Positions 41,455-50,363 are shown, counted from the stretch's first letter. The stretch: 64,000 nucleotides of DNA from Fibrobacterota bacterium (GCA_019509785.1 JAEKLQ010000043.1:1-64000); one strand, 5' to 3'. Made by a program: numbers and translations. The notes: generated by a model not told the origin, from the letters alone.

Positions 41455-43587
41455 ATGTCCGTGACGGCAACGGGACCGGGGCCTTTACTCACCGTACGCG
41501 ACCTTTCCATCTGGTTCGGCGGCGGCGGCCGCTACCTGAAGGCGGTGAATCGCGCCAGCCTGGAATTGGGCCGCGGCGAGATCGTCGGATTGATCGGGCA
41601 GTCGGGCAGCGGGAAGACGACCTTGGCCATGGGGCTCCTGGGCTTGATCAAAGGGTATCCGGGCGTATGGGAAGGGGAAGCCCGGTTGGATGGCAAAAGC
41701 CTTTTGCCGGACCTGCCGCGCTTCATCATCCGCAAGGGCGATCAGGTGGACAAACGCTACGTCGCCTGCCAGAGGGCGCATCGCGCGCAGTTGCAGGGCG
41801 TGCTGGGACGGGAGATCGCCACCATCTTCCAGGAACCCAAGGCCTCCCTCGATCCGTTCTATACCGTGGGCGAACATATGATCGAGGCCTTGGAACGCAA
41901 TCTCGATCGCCATGGCGCGGCGGGCCGGGCCGGCCTCAAGGATATCGCCGTAGGCCTGCTGAAGGACGTGGGACTGGTGGACGCGGAGAACCTGTGGGGC
42001 CTGCATCCCCATGAGATCAGCGGGGGCATGGCCCAACGCGTCATGATCTCCATGGCCCTATGCGCCAAGCCCAAGCTGCTGATCGCCGACGAGCCTTCCA
42101 CCTCATTGGACGTGACCACCCAAGCCAAGTTGTTGCAACTGTTCCTGCATTTGCGGGACAAGCACGGGCTATCCATCCTCATCATTTCCCATGACATCGG
42201 GGTCATCCAGGAAATCAGCGCGCGCATCTACGTCATGCATCGCGGCGCGGTGGTGGAGCAAGGCGCTTCCGCCCACGTGCTGATGGCGCCCAAGCATCCC
42301 TACACGGCGAGCCTTTTGGCCTCGTTCTCCCGTTTCGGCGAGAAGCTGCCGGCCCCGCCCGTCGACCCGGATGCCGGGAAAGGCTGCGCCTATCGGGATA
42401 TGTGCGCGGCCTATCGGGGCCTTTTGACGGCGGAGCAACGGGCCCTCTGCGAGGCCGAAAAGCCGGCGGCGAAGGCGGAGGCGGACAAGGTGGAAAGCCC
42501 GGCTCTGCGGGCCGCGGTGGGTGATTGGGCCAAATGCCATTACCGGGATCTCGACAAGTCCCATGGGCCCAGCGTGCCTTCCTATGTCAATCTGGACTTT
42601 CTGATGGGGAGGGACGGGAAGGAAGAAAACCTCGTCGAGGTTCGCGATCTGCGGAAACGCTACACCCAAGGCCGTCGCTCCTTCCTGGCCCTGAACGACA
42701 TTTCCTTGGACATCCCCAAGGGCCGTACCTACGGCTTGGTGGGGGAAAGCGGCTCGGGCAAGTCCACCCTCGGCTTGTCCCTGATGGCCTTGCAGGAGGC
42801 CGATGCCGGTAGCGTGAAGTACAAAGGCGAAGACTTGCGGAATGCGGGCCACGCGCGCATGCGGGAACTGCGCAAGGAAATCCGCATGCTCTTCCAGCAT
42901 CCCGAAGGCGTGCTCAACGGAGGCATGACCATCGCGGACATACTGGCCGAAGGGCTGGAGCGCGAAAAGGGTTTGGGTAAGCAGGAGCGCGATCGGCGCG
43001 TAGCCGAGGCCCTGGAGCAGGTGCGGCTCGATCCGTCCCATGGCAACCGCTATCCGGCCAACCTGAGTTCGGGGGAAAAGCAACGCGCCACCATCGCGCG
43101 CGCGCTCATCACGCGGCCCGCCTTCCTGGTCTGCGATGAGCCGGTGGCCAGCCTGGACCTCGCCATCCAAAGCCAGGTCATGTCCCTGCTCAAGGAGTTC
43201 CAGCGGCACTTAGGGCTCACCTACCTTTTCATCTCCCACAACCTGACCCTGGTGAAAATCCTGGCTTACCGCATCGGGGTCATGTACATGGGGTATTTGG
43301 TGGAAGAGGCGACGGTGGAACGATTCACCGTGGCCGGCGCGAAGCATCCCTACACGCGCTTGCTGCTCGCATCTTCGCCCACGCTCGATCCGGCCATCCG
43401 GGAAGTTCTGGCGCAGTATCCGGACGTCGAGCCGGCTCGCCTGGAAGCGGGCTGCCCCTTCCGCAACCGCTGCCCCGTTTATTTGTCCAAGCGCTCTTCC
43501 CGATGCGAAACCGTCATGCCGCCGCTCGCCGAGGTCGCGCCCGGTTCCCGCGTGGCCTGCCATTTCCCGGTGGGATCGGAAGGCTAA
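41455..43587 (+). CDS. fused double ABC ATPase, DppD-DppF type
   Basis: The 710-residue protein carries two complete ABC ATPases. The first (about residues 10-300) has Walker A GQSGSGKTT, signature ISGGMAQRV and Walker B LLIADEPSTSLD. The second (about 395-700) has GESGSGKST, LSSGEKQRA and FLVCDEPVASLD. After each domain is the oligopeptide-transporter tail with cysteines (GCPFRNRCPVY near residue 670), a site that binds an iron-sulphur cluster in some members. The stalks between them hold a third Cys set (CAYRDMC and KCHYRD). It should power the two upstream permeases. It begins three bases after the permease stop and is the last gene of the run, followed by a terminator hairpin. Confidence 0.95.
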   Translation: MSVTATGPGPLLTVRDLSIWFGGGGRYLKAVNRASLELGRGEIVGLIGQSGSGKTTLAMGLLGLIKGYPGVWEGEARLDGKSLLPDLPRFIIRKGDQVDKRYVACQRAHRAQLQGVLGREIATIFQEPKASLDPFYTVGEHMIEALERNLDRHGAAGRAGLKDIAVGLLKDVGLVDAENLWGLHPHEISGGMAQRVMISMALCAKPKLLIADEPSTSLDVTTQAKLLQLFLHLRDKHGLSILIISHDIGVIQEISARIYVMHRGAVVEQGASAHVLMAPKHPYTASLLASFSRFGEKLPAPPVDPDAGKGCAYRDMCAAYRGLLTAEQRALCEAEKPAAKAEADKVESPALRAAVGDWAKCHYRDLDKSHGPSVPSYVNLDFLMGRDGKEENLVEVRDLRKRYTQGRRSFLALNDISLDIPKGRTYGLVGESGSGKSTLGLSLMALQEADAGSVKYKGEDLRNAGHARMRELRKEIRMLFQHPEGVLNGGMTIADILAEGLEREKGLGKQERDRRVAEALEQVRLDPSHGNRYPANLSSGEKQRATIARALITRPAFLVCDEPVASLDLAIQSQVMSLLKEFQRHLGLTYLFISHNLTLVKILAYRIGVMYMGYLVEEATVERFTVAGAKHPYTRLLLASSPTLDPAIREVLAQYPDVEPARLEAGCPFRNRCPVYLSKRSSRCETVMPPLAEVAPGSRVACHFPVGSEG

Positions 43588-43619
43588 CCCGGACTGATGG
43601 CTAACGCGGGACAATAGAA

Positions 43620-43643
43620 AAGGCGCCGCGGGAGCGGCGCCTT
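43620..43643. terminator. strong hairpin terminator between convergent genes
   Basis: AAGGCGCCGC (43620-43629) and GCGGCGCCTT (43634-43643) form a perfect 10-bp stem with GGGA loop. On the minus strand TTTTCT follows it, ending the zinc-ribbon gene; on the plus strand no T-run is present, but the stem could still stop the ABC operon transcript. Confidence 0.75.
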
Positions 43644-43688
43644 GAATGAGATTCGTTGCCGGCTCGGGTCCCCATGGACCCTCCGTCC

Positions 43689-44081
43689 TCACATATGTTC
43701 GATGAAGTCGTTCACGTCCTTGAAGCGATTGAGGTCGATCTTCAGGTTCGTGATATCATCGGTCATGAAGTGGCTTTCCCGGACGGGGGAGCCCGCCTTA
43801 TGGGTGGCCCGCGCCTCGGCCGGCTTCACGATCAAGGAAGTGTGGCCCTTGCTGTTTTCGCGGGCATTGATGTTCTTCAGGATTCCCTGGACCGTCGTCA
43901 TCTGGAGATTGCCCTGGATCTTCTCGATCTCGCTTTCGTCGATCTCGAAGGTCTTGCCGTAATAGTACATCAGGGCGGAATTGCAAGAAGGACAGTTGAG
44001 GACGATCATGTACGCCTCGGAGCCCAGGAAGAGCTCGCTAACCTCTTTGCAATGGGGGCATTTCACGTAGAGGGGTTTCAT
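43689..44081 (-). CDS. zinc-ribbon protein, 130 aa
   Basis: The N-terminus has two CxxC pairs (VKCPHCKEVSEL and LNCPSCNSALM, about residues 7-36), a zinc ribbon. The rest is helical and charged (IDESEIEKIQGNL, TNLKIDLNRFKDVNDFIEHM) with no recognised domain. Such proteins may bind nucleic acid or another protein. The start is supported by AGGAG six bases upstream. Possible promoter: a TATTTT box about 25 bases before it. Unknown function. Confidence 0.8.
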   Translation of the reverse strand: MKPLYVKCPHCKEVSELFLGSEAYMIVLNCPSCNSALMYYYGKTFEIDESEIEKIQGNLQMTTVQGILKNINARENSKGHTSLIVKPAEARATHKAGSPVRESHFMTDDITNLKIDLNRFKDVNDFIEHM

Positions 44082-44258
44082 ATTCGCTCCTGACTCCTAT
44101 TGTGAAAATACAAAGTTCCAGGGCCTCTTGTTATTAAGTCTATTGCTTAGCCCGTAGCGTGTCAAGTGGAATTGGGCGGGGATCCGGGGCGAATTCGCGT
44201 TGCCCGGATGCCCTGGCGACCGCATACAGCCGGGCCCGCAGCCAGATCACCATAGAAA

Positions 44259-44621
44259 TCACTCGATGATCGCGAAGGCGACGGCATACTCCGCTTGATG
44301 CGATATCGAGACGAGACAACGGGTTGCGCCTAACTCACGGAGCTTCGCGTGGGCTGCTCCCGTTAAGGTAACCAACGGCGCGCCGGAGGTATCGGGAAGG
44401 ATCTCCATCTGCCCCCAACCTAATCCACCGCTCCAGCCGGTGCCCAACGCCTTGAGGATCGCTTCTTTGGCCGCGAAGCGGCCGGCGATGCGTTCATGAG
44501 GAGAGGTGTAACGTCCGCAATACTCGGCTTCGGAAGGAGTTAGGATGCGAGCGACGGCCTCGGGTGCTAGTTTTTTTATCCTTTCGATATGGCAGATATC
44601 GGTTCCGATTCCTTTAACCAT
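44259..44621 (-). CDS. acpS: holo-[acyl-carrier-protein] synthase
   Basis: The 120-residue enzyme transfers the 4'-phosphopantetheine arm of CoA to apo-ACP. It has IGTDICHIERI at the N-terminus with the magnesium-binding Asp, and RFAAKEAILKALGTG near residue 50 with the second acidic residue. VSISHQAEYAVAFAI is near the C-terminus, as in all AcpS. The ATG at 44621 is chosen for GGGGGA five bases before it, and because the family starts here; the longer frame to 44750 overlaps the divergent methyltransferase gene. Confidence 0.95.
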   Translation of the reverse strand: MVKGIGTDICHIERIKKLAPEAVARILTPSEAEYCGRYTSPHERIAGRFAAKEAILKALGTGWSGGLGWGQMEILPDTSGAPLVTLTGAAHAKLRELGATRCLVSISHQAEYAVAFAIIE

Positions 44622-44748
44622 TATATCCCCCGGATCGGATCTGGATGGCATATCGCCTGCCCGGACGCGGATTTGACCATTCCAAAATCCCTCCAAGAAC
44701 CCCAGAGACCGGCCCGGCCGCGTCCGGATGGGCATTGGAAGGATGGTC

Positions 44749-45960
44749 ATGTCCGAGGCTGAGCTTCAGGCGAAGATAGCTTTTTTGCTCCGGCCGGAAT
44801 CGCTGGAGCTACTGCGCGGGCTCTGCGCCGACTCTCGGGACGACTTGGCTTTGGCCTCGTCGCCCGCCTTGCGCGGCTTTCCGGCGGCGCAACGCACGGC
44901 CTTGCTGGAGCAACGCAAGTTGCGTTTGAAAGCGGTGCGCAAGCGTCCGGAAGCCCTGGGTATGATTTTCACCGCGCTGGGCCTGGAGCAGATGACGCAT
45001 GCGGATCTCGCGGCCTACAAGGCTTCGCGCCTGCCGCCATCGCTTTCCACCTTCGCGGATCTTTGCTGCGGCCTAGGCGGCGATTCTTTTTCCCTGCCCG
45101 GCCGCATGCGCGTATGCGGGCTGGATCGCTCCCGGGGAACCTTGCTAGCGTATCGGCACAACGTCGCCTTGCTCCGCCCGGCCGGCGCCGTGGAGGCGGA
45201 CGTGATGGCATCGCCGCTGCGCGCCGAAGCGGGGTGCATCGATCCCGCGCGGCGGGCCGCGGGCCAGAGCGGTCGTTGGCAAGGAGAGGACATGTCTCCC
45301 GGCTGGGACGGGCTCGAGCGGCTGATCGCGCGTTACGGAAATCTGGCGGTGAAATTGGGGCCCGGGACCCCCTTCCCGGATTTCCTGGAACCGTACGAAT
45401 GGGAATACCTCGGTCTGCGCGACGAATGCCTGGAAGCCGTGGTCTGGACGGGATCGTTGGGGCGGCCGGGAATGGTGCGCGCCGTGGAGTTGCCCGGCGG
45501 GACCTGGGTGGAAGCGCTGAGGGCGGACGTGCCGGACTCCTTCGGGGATCCGGGGCCCGCCGGCGCCTATCTTTACGAACCGGTCAAGTCGGTCGTGCGG
45601 GCGCATCTCTTCGGGGTGCTCGCGGCGCGCCATCGATTATGGCCTCTTGATGCGCGCATCGCCTACCTCACGGGGAACGATGCGATACGCGACCCGCTGC
45701 TAAAGGCCTACCGCATCGAGCGCGAATTGCCGTTCGACCCCAAGGCCATCAAGGCTTTCCTCAGGCAAGCGGAGGTGGGGCGGCTGGAGATCAAGAAGCG
45801 CGGGGTGAACGTGATCCCGGAGGAGTTCCGCGCCGGATTACGCTTGGCCGGACCCAACCAGGGAACGCTTTTCTTCACCCGCGTGCTGGATCGGAAGACG
45901 GCGTTCTGGGCCCATCGCATGGAAGGCGGAGCGGTAGGCGAAGGGCCGGAAGGGGATTGA
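44749..45960 (+). CDS. class I methyltransferase with THUMP-like C-terminus
   Basis: The 403-residue protein has a SAM-binding Rossmann fold in its middle (FADLCCGLGGDSFSLPGRM near residue 105), with a helical N-terminal part and a C-terminal THUMP-like domain (AGPNQGTLFFTRVLDRKTAF) after about residue 330. Proteins of this build are annotated as SAM-dependent methyltransferases of likely RNA or small-molecule target; none is well studied as far as I recall. AAGG with good spacing precedes ATG 44749. It is divergent from acpS with about 130 bases between. Confidence 0.8.
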   Translation: MSEAELQAKIAFLLRPESLELLRGLCADSRDDLALASSPALRGFPAAQRTALLEQRKLRLKAVRKRPEALGMIFTALGLEQMTHADLAAYKASRLPPSLSTFADLCCGLGGDSFSLPGRMRVCGLDRSRGTLLAYRHNVALLRPAGAVEADVMASPLRAEAGCIDPARRAAGQSGRWQGEDMSPGWDGLERLIARYGNLAVKLGPGTPFPDFLEPYEWEYLGLRDECLEAVVWTGSLGRPGMVRAVELPGGTWVEALRADVPDSFGDPGPAGAYLYEPVKSVVRAHLFGVLAARHRLWPLDARIAYLTGNDAIRDPLLKAYRIERELPFDPKAIKAFLRQAEVGRLEIKKRGVNVIPEEFRAGLRLAGPNQGTLFFTRVLDRKTAFWAHRMEGGAVGEGPEGD

Positions 45961-46011
45961 AGAGCCGGGCGCCTTGGGGCGGGCTGCGACCGGGACCAGG
46001 TTGAGGCCCGG

Positions 46012-46284
46012 TCAGTCTTCGAGGGTGAACGTGGTCTGGCCGACCGTAAAGCTTTCGCCGGGATGCAGGATCGCGCTGGGAACGCGCTCGCCATTGATGA
46101 CCATGCCGTTGGTGGACCCCAGATCGATGACGGTGATGGTGCCGTCCCCGACGACGTCGATGGACAAGTGCTTGCGGGAAATGTGGGGATCCGGCACGAA
46201 TACGTCGCAAGCCTGATCGCGCCCCACCAGGTTCATCCCGATTTTCAGCGCATACCGTGCATTGTTGGATAGCAAAAAGGGCAT
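46012..46284 (-). CDS. FHA-domain protein, 90 aa
   Basis: The protein is a single forkhead-associated domain. The phosphothreonine pocket residues are all present: LVGRDQACD (Gly-Arg), PHISRKHLSI (Ser and His), LGSTNGMVING (Asn-Gly). It should bind phospho-Thr partners of a serine/threonine kinase system. Start at 46284 is set by domain length; no clear ribosome-binding site is seen, and the frame extends upstream. It lies divergent from a receiver-DUF2225 fusion, which suggests the pair share a signalling task. Confidence 0.8.
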   Translation of the reverse strand: MPFLLSNNARYALKIGMNLVGRDQACDVFVPDPHISRKHLSIDVVGDGTITVIDLGSTNGMVINGERVPSAILHPGESFTVGQTTFTLED

Positions 46285-46424
46285 AGTGGCTGGGTTATGC
46301 GTCCATTCTAGTCTTCGGGGGGACGATTTACCACAACTCCGATCGGAAAGCGGGGTCCGCCGCGCGTATTCCTTCTGCCGGCGGCAGGTCGAGGCGAAAA
46401 CTAGTAAAAGCCGGGCCCGGCGCT

Positions 46425-46454
46425 TTGACGCGGCTACCCTCCGTATCATAGAAT
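46425..46454 (+). promoter_or_regulatory. sigma-70-like promoter for the receiver-DUF2225 gene
   Basis: TTGACG (46425-46430) and TAGAAT (46449-46454) are 18 bases apart, the best -35/-10 pair found in the window. It points to a start of transcription near 46461, about 48 bases before the receiver gene. Confidence 0.6.
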
Positions 46455-46508
46455 CAGGCGACCGGATCAGCCTTCCCGGCGATCGATCGGAACGGGTTTC
46501 GCTCAGTT

Positions 46509-47696
46509 ATGAATTATTCGGAAAAGCCCATGCTATTGGTGGTGGAGGACTCGCGCGTCCTGTCCAAGGTCATCGAGCAGCGCATGGCGCCTTTTTTCCG
46601 AGTGGACGTGGCGCATGACGGCGAAGAAGCCATCCGGCTCCTCGCGTCGACCCGCTACGCGGCCATGGTGCTGGACCTGGTCCTACCCAAGGTCGACGGT
46701 TTCGAAGTGCTGCGGGAGATGCATAGGCAGGGACGGGCGGTTCCCGTCGTAATCGCCACCGCCAAGCCCCGTTCGGCCGTTGAAGGCGAAGCCCGCGAGT
46801 TCGGCGTGGAAGCCATCCTTTCCAAGCCCCTCGATTACGGGGTATTGGCCGACATGCTCCAGCAGGCCATTTCCCGTTCAACCGCCGGAACCATCGAGGA
46901 AGCCACGGTCAACAAGGCCACGGGCAAGAAATACCCTTTCCGCGTCGCCAAACGCTGTTGTTACATCTGCGGTTACGATAGGGTCCAGGTGTTCCTCCCC
47001 GTCAAGGAAGGCTTCAGCGAGGATTGGAACCGCGGGGTGTTCCCCCGTTACACGAGCAAGCCCGGCTATGAGGATTGGGACCATCTGAAGACCATGGTGA
47101 TGGTCTGCCCTTACTGTTTCTTCGCATCTTCCGATCCTGCCGATTTCGCCGAAAGCAAGGATTCCCCGTATCCCTACAGCGAGGAATCGAAGAAGATTCT
47201 GACCCGCTCCATCTCCATCCGCAAACGGCTGGTTCCCGAAGCCTTGGACATCGACCCGCGCTTCGATCATCCGCACCGCGATCGCGACACCGTGGTGGCT
47301 TCCTTGATCCTGGCGGAGAAGTGCTGCAACGGTCTCATCCTGGCGGGAAAGGTGGGCGCTTACGGCCAGGGCGGGGTCTACACCACCCTGCAAGGCGCGC
47401 TCAATTATTCCAATTCCGAGAAATATTTCCGCGAAGCCCTGATGAGTTTCGAGAACCAGCTCAAGAACAAGGAGACGCCGCGCCGGGTGCTGGTGCGGAC
47501 TTATTTCTTCTGCATCGTCCTGAACATGCAATTGAACCGCACCGTGGTCGGGCGCGACATCATGAAGAAGGTCGAGGAGATGTACGCCGACGCCCGCTAC
47601 GAAGAAATCAGCGAGGAAGAGCGGGAATGGTTGATGCGCATCAACTACATCTGGAAGCACGGCTGCGGATCGGGACCCTCTCGGGATATCACGTGA
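46509..47696 (+). CDS. response regulator receiver fused to DUF2225
   Basis: The 395-residue protein starts with a receiver domain (1-120): phosphoacceptor D56 in MVLDLVLPKVDG, T84 in VIATAKP and K106 in LSKPLDY. From about residue 138 it is a DUF2225 domain with cysteine pairs in RCCYICGYDRV and CPYCFFASS that probably bind metal, then a helical C-terminus. It has no DNA-binding domain or histidine kinase next to it. DUF2225 is found in Firmicutes and Spirochaetes proteins of unknown function. A second ATG at residue 8 has a GGAAAA in front and may be the true start. Confidence 0.85.
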   Translation: MNYSEKPMLLVVEDSRVLSKVIEQRMAPFFRVDVAHDGEEAIRLLASTRYAAMVLDLVLPKVDGFEVLREMHRQGRAVPVVIATAKPRSAVEGEAREFGVEAILSKPLDYGVLADMLQQAISRSTAGTIEEATVNKATGKKYPFRVAKRCCYICGYDRVQVFLPVKEGFSEDWNRGVFPRYTSKPGYEDWDHLKTMVMVCPYCFFASSDPADFAESKDSPYPYSEESKKILTRSISIRKRLVPEALDIDPRFDHPHRDRDTVVASLILAEKCCNGLILAGKVGAYGQGGVYTTLQGALNYSNSEKYFREALMSFENQLKNKETPRRVLVRTYFFCIVLNMQLNRTVVGRDIMKKVEEMYADARYEEISEEEREWLMRINYIWKHGCGSGPSRDIT

Positions 47697-48763
47697 ATCC
47701 GCCGGACCCGGCTCCGGGCCGGCCTGCGATGGGACTCCCTTCGCCTTCGCGTTTGGTTGTCCATGTTTCCAATCCGGACATCGGCGGGGCAGAGGCGAGC
47801 TTGCAAGCCGAGATCGCCGCGCTGGCCGCGTCGGCTCCCGGCAGCGCTCCGATATTCCTGATCCCGGCGGAAGGACCCTTGTCCCGCGCCATCGCGGCCC
47901 GAGGTTGGGAGGCGCGGTTGCTTCCCTGGCCGCGAGGATATGCGGGCCTGACCCAGACCCGTTGGCGATCGTTGTTCCGCCTGCCCGGGCTGATTCCGTA
48001 TCTGCTCCGCCTGGCGTTCGCCGTGCGCGGGTCCGGACTAGTCTGGTCCAGCGGGGTCAAGAGCCACGCCGCGTGCCTTATGCTTTCGCCTTGGCTGCGC
48101 GGGCGGCTCCTGTTCGACGTGCGGGATTTCCTGCGCGCCCGCATCCTGCGCCGCTCCATCGCCTTCGCGGCCGCGCGCTTCGGTTGCCGGGTAGTGGCCA
48201 ATAGCCATGCCGTGGCCGCTGGATATCCCGGCGCGGAAGTCCGCTACCCGCGCGTAACCCTGGCGCGTCCGGCTGTCGATCGACGAACTCACGGCGGCCG
48301 GCGGATCCTGACCCATCTGGCGTATTACGCGCCATACAAAGGACAAGAACTTTTCCTCCGCTGCGCCCGCGCCCTCCTTGACGCGGGGGTGGACGCGGAG
48401 TTCCGCCTAATCGGCGACGTCCTCTATCCGGCTCCGGAGTATGAGCGCTACCGACAGGCGGTGCGGGATTCGGCCGTGCAGTTGGGCCTTGGGGACCGCG
48501 TGCGTTTCCTCGGCAAGCTCGATGCCGGGCAGGTACAGACGGCCTTGGAAGAGACGCATCTCCTCTTGCATTGCACCCTGGAGCCGGAACCCTTCGGGCG
48601 CGCGCCCATGGAAGCCTTGCTATGCGGCTGCGAGGTCATTTGCCGTACCGGCAGCGGCGTATGCGAAGTGGCGGACGTTGAATCGGAGTTCCCCGAGTGG
48701 GCGCGGGGATTACGCGCGGTGCTGGGCGGAGAATTCGTAAGCCTGCGGCTGAAGAGCCCCTAG
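47693..48763 (+). CDS. glycosyltransferase, GT4 type
   Basis: The 356-residue GT-B enzyme has LVVHVSNPDIGGAEASLQ near the N-terminus, RILTHLAYYAPYKGQELFLR near residue 200, and the donor region EPEPFGRAPMEALLCGCEVI near residue 300 with the E-x7-E pattern. The sugar donor is unknown. The start GTG overlaps the stop of the receiver-DUF2225 gene (GTGA), but an ATG at 47729 is also possible. The C-terminus is short. It is convergent with a flavoprotein gene 12 bases away. Confidence 0.85.
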   Translation: MNPPDPAPGRPAMGLPSPSRLVVHVSNPDIGGAEASLQAEIAALAASAPGSAPIFLIPAEGPLSRAIAARGWEARLLPWPRGYAGLTQTRWRSLFRLPGLIPYLLRLAFAVRGSGLVWSSGVKSHAACLMLSPWLRGRLLFDVRDFLRARILRRSIAFAAARFGCRVVANSHAVAAGYPGAEVRYPRVTLARPAVDRRTHGGRRILTHLAYYAPYKGQELFLRCARALLDAGVDAEFRLIGDVLYPAPEYERYRQAVRDSAVQLGLGDRVRFLGKLDAGQVQTALEETHLLLHCTLEPEPFGRAPMEALLCGCEVICRTGSGVCEVADVESEFPEWARGLRAVLGGEFVSLRLKSP

Positions 48764-48775
48764 CGGAATCGAGGA

Positions 48776-49981
48776 TCAACCGCGCGCGAAGAATACCTTC
48801 TTGGTCGCGGTCCAATTCTTCCCGGCCAGTCCGAGCATGCGCGCATAGCCCGCGATCTTTGCGGGCAGGGAAAGATCGCCATCCACCATTCCCTTGAAGA
48901 TGGCGTAGAACGCGATCTGGGCCTCGCGCGGCAGCTCCACCACGAAATCGCGAATGCGCATCTGGTAGCGATGGTTCTTCCCGAATTTCTCCCAGCAATC
49001 CACCTGATATTGCGCCAGGAAGGAACGGGATAAATCGCCCGCGCGGAAGCCCGCATCGATCCAGCGCGAACACAGTTCGCCGCCCAGGATGCCGCTCATG
49101 ATGCCGCCCCCGGTGAGGGGATTGGTATGATGCGCCGCGTCGCCGCAAAGGGCGAAGCGATCGGCCACGTATTCCGCCAGGTTCCCGCTCACGGGCACCG
49201 CGCCCCCGTGCACCTCGACCAGGTCGGCATCCGGGAACAGGCGGTTCTTATACTCCATGCTCAGGTCGTACATGTTCTTCTCGCCCAGCTTGGGCGTAAG
49301 CGCTCCCGAGCCCAGGTTCACCACCCCGGACTTCATCTTGGGGAACACCCATACGTAGCCTTTGTTGATGGAGTCGTGCCCCTGCCAAAAGGTAAGATGA
49401 TGGGGATTCGGGTCCATGGCCGCCACGCGCAGCTCGATGGCCGAACAAACCTGGGGCGGCAAATGCCGCGTCTTCAGGCCCACCCAACGTCCGCTCAGGG
49501 CCTCGGCCCCGTCGGCTCCCACCACCATCCTGGCCTTGATCACCGAGCGCGCTTTCGTAGGCTCGTGCACGACGATCAACTCGCGCATCCCGTCCTTCAC
49601 CGGCGAGATGCCTTCGATGCGCGTATCCACGCGCAGTTCGGCGCCGGCCGCTTGCGCTTGCCTCGCCACGTCCTGATCGAAGAGCCCGCGATCCAGCATC
49701 AGGCCGATATCGTCGTGATCGTAGCGCACCGAGATGCCGCCCGGGCCGTTCAAGATGACTCCGCTCAGATCGGTCTCGATGTACTCTTCGTTGACCTTCA
49801 TGAACTGGGATAGGCGGGCGCGGCGGCCGGTGGCCTCGCCGCAGCGGACGGGGATGCCTACCACCGGGCGCTTCTCGGCCAACAGGACCTGGTAACCGCG
49901 CGCGGCCAGGTTGCGGGCGCACAGGGAACCCGAAGGGCCGGCGCCGATCACGACGACATCGTATATGGATGCGTTAGGCAA
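48776..49981 (-). CDS. geranylgeranyl reductase family flavoprotein
   Basis: The 401-residue protein is an FAD oxidoreductase of the geranylgeranyl reductase family, which saturates isoprenoid chains of lipids, quinones or carotenoid-like molecules. The dinucleotide motif VIGAGPSGSLCARNLAARG starts near residue 10, PVRCGEATG follows near residue 44, and FALCGDAAHHTNPLTGGG near residue 290 closes the FAD site. The upstream ferredoxin gene, ten bases away on the same strand, is a likely electron donor. With the polyprenyl synthase in this window it may act in quinone or carrier-lipid synthesis. Confidence 0.88.
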   Translation of the reverse strand: MPNASIYDVVVIGAGPSGSLCARNLAARGYQVLLAEKRPVVGIPVRCGEATGRRARLSQFMKVNEEYIETDLSGVILNGPGGISVRYDHDDIGLMLDRGLFDQDVARQAQAAGAELRVDTRIEGISPVKDGMRELIVVHEPTKARSVIKARMVVGADGAEALSGRWVGLKTRHLPPQVCSAIELRVAAMDPNPHHLTFWQGHDSINKGYVWVFPKMKSGVVNLGSGALTPKLGEKNMYDLSMEYKNRLFPDADLVEVHGGAVPVSGNLAEYVADRFALCGDAAHHTNPLTGGGIMSGILGGELCSRWIDAGFRAGDLSRSFLAQYQVDCWEKFGKNHRYQMRIRDFVVELPREAQIAFYAIFKGMVDGDLSLPAKIAGYARMLGLAGKNWTATKKVFFARG

Positions 49982-49991
49982 GGTAGGGGAC

Positions 49992-50228
49992 CTAGGCGGC
50001 CGCGGAGGCGGTTTGGGAAGGCATTCCCTTGATGATGGAGAGAGCCCCTACCGGGCAAAAGCGCACGCAGATGGTGCAATAGGTGCACTTGTCTTGGAAG
50101 ACCTGCAAATCGAGGCCGAACATGTCGAGGGCGAGATCCGGGCAGGTGCCTACGCAGCCCGCGCAGGAGATGCACGTGGCGCGATCGAGCACTAAGGTCT
50201 TATTGGGTTTTTTCGGTCCGGAGGACAT
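49992..50228 (-). CDS. 2[4Fe-4S] ferredoxin
   Basis: The 78-residue protein holds two classic clusters: CISCAGCVGTCP near residue 20 and CTYCTICVRFCP near residue 49. A 2[4Fe-4S] ferredoxin donates low-potential electrons. It starts the operon with the geranylgeranyl-reductase-type gene, whose archaeal relatives also use ferredoxin. No signal peptide. Confidence 0.92.
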   Translation of the reverse strand: MSSGPKKPNKTLVLDRATCISCAGCVGTCPDLALDMFGLDLQVFQDKCTYCTICVRFCPVGALSIIKGMPSQTASAAA

Positions 50229-50303
50229 GGGGCGATCAGCAAATAGTACAAAATTGGCCGATGCCGGATACGACGCGCGAGGGTGGATAATGGCTTTTAG
50301 CTA

Positions 50304-50309
50304 TATTTA
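50304..50309 (+). promoter_or_regulatory. possible -10 box of the radical SAM operon
   Basis: TATATT within AGCTATATTTACC lies 54 bases before the radical SAM gene. No -35 consensus is visible 17 bases upstream. Confidence 0.35.
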
Positions 50310-50363
50310 CCCCGCTTACCCAGTCGCGCCCGGACGCGCGGCATTCCCGAACGGACGGAATCG

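Noticed and set aside
44616-44624. TATAATG over the acpS start
   Set aside because: It resembles a -10 box, but it overlaps the start codon, which already has a good GGGGGA ribosome-binding site, so it cannot be the acpS promoter.
45993-46018. GACCGGG/CCCGGTC hairpin between convergent genes
   Set aside because: Stem is good but no T-run follows in either direction, so it was not listed as a terminator.
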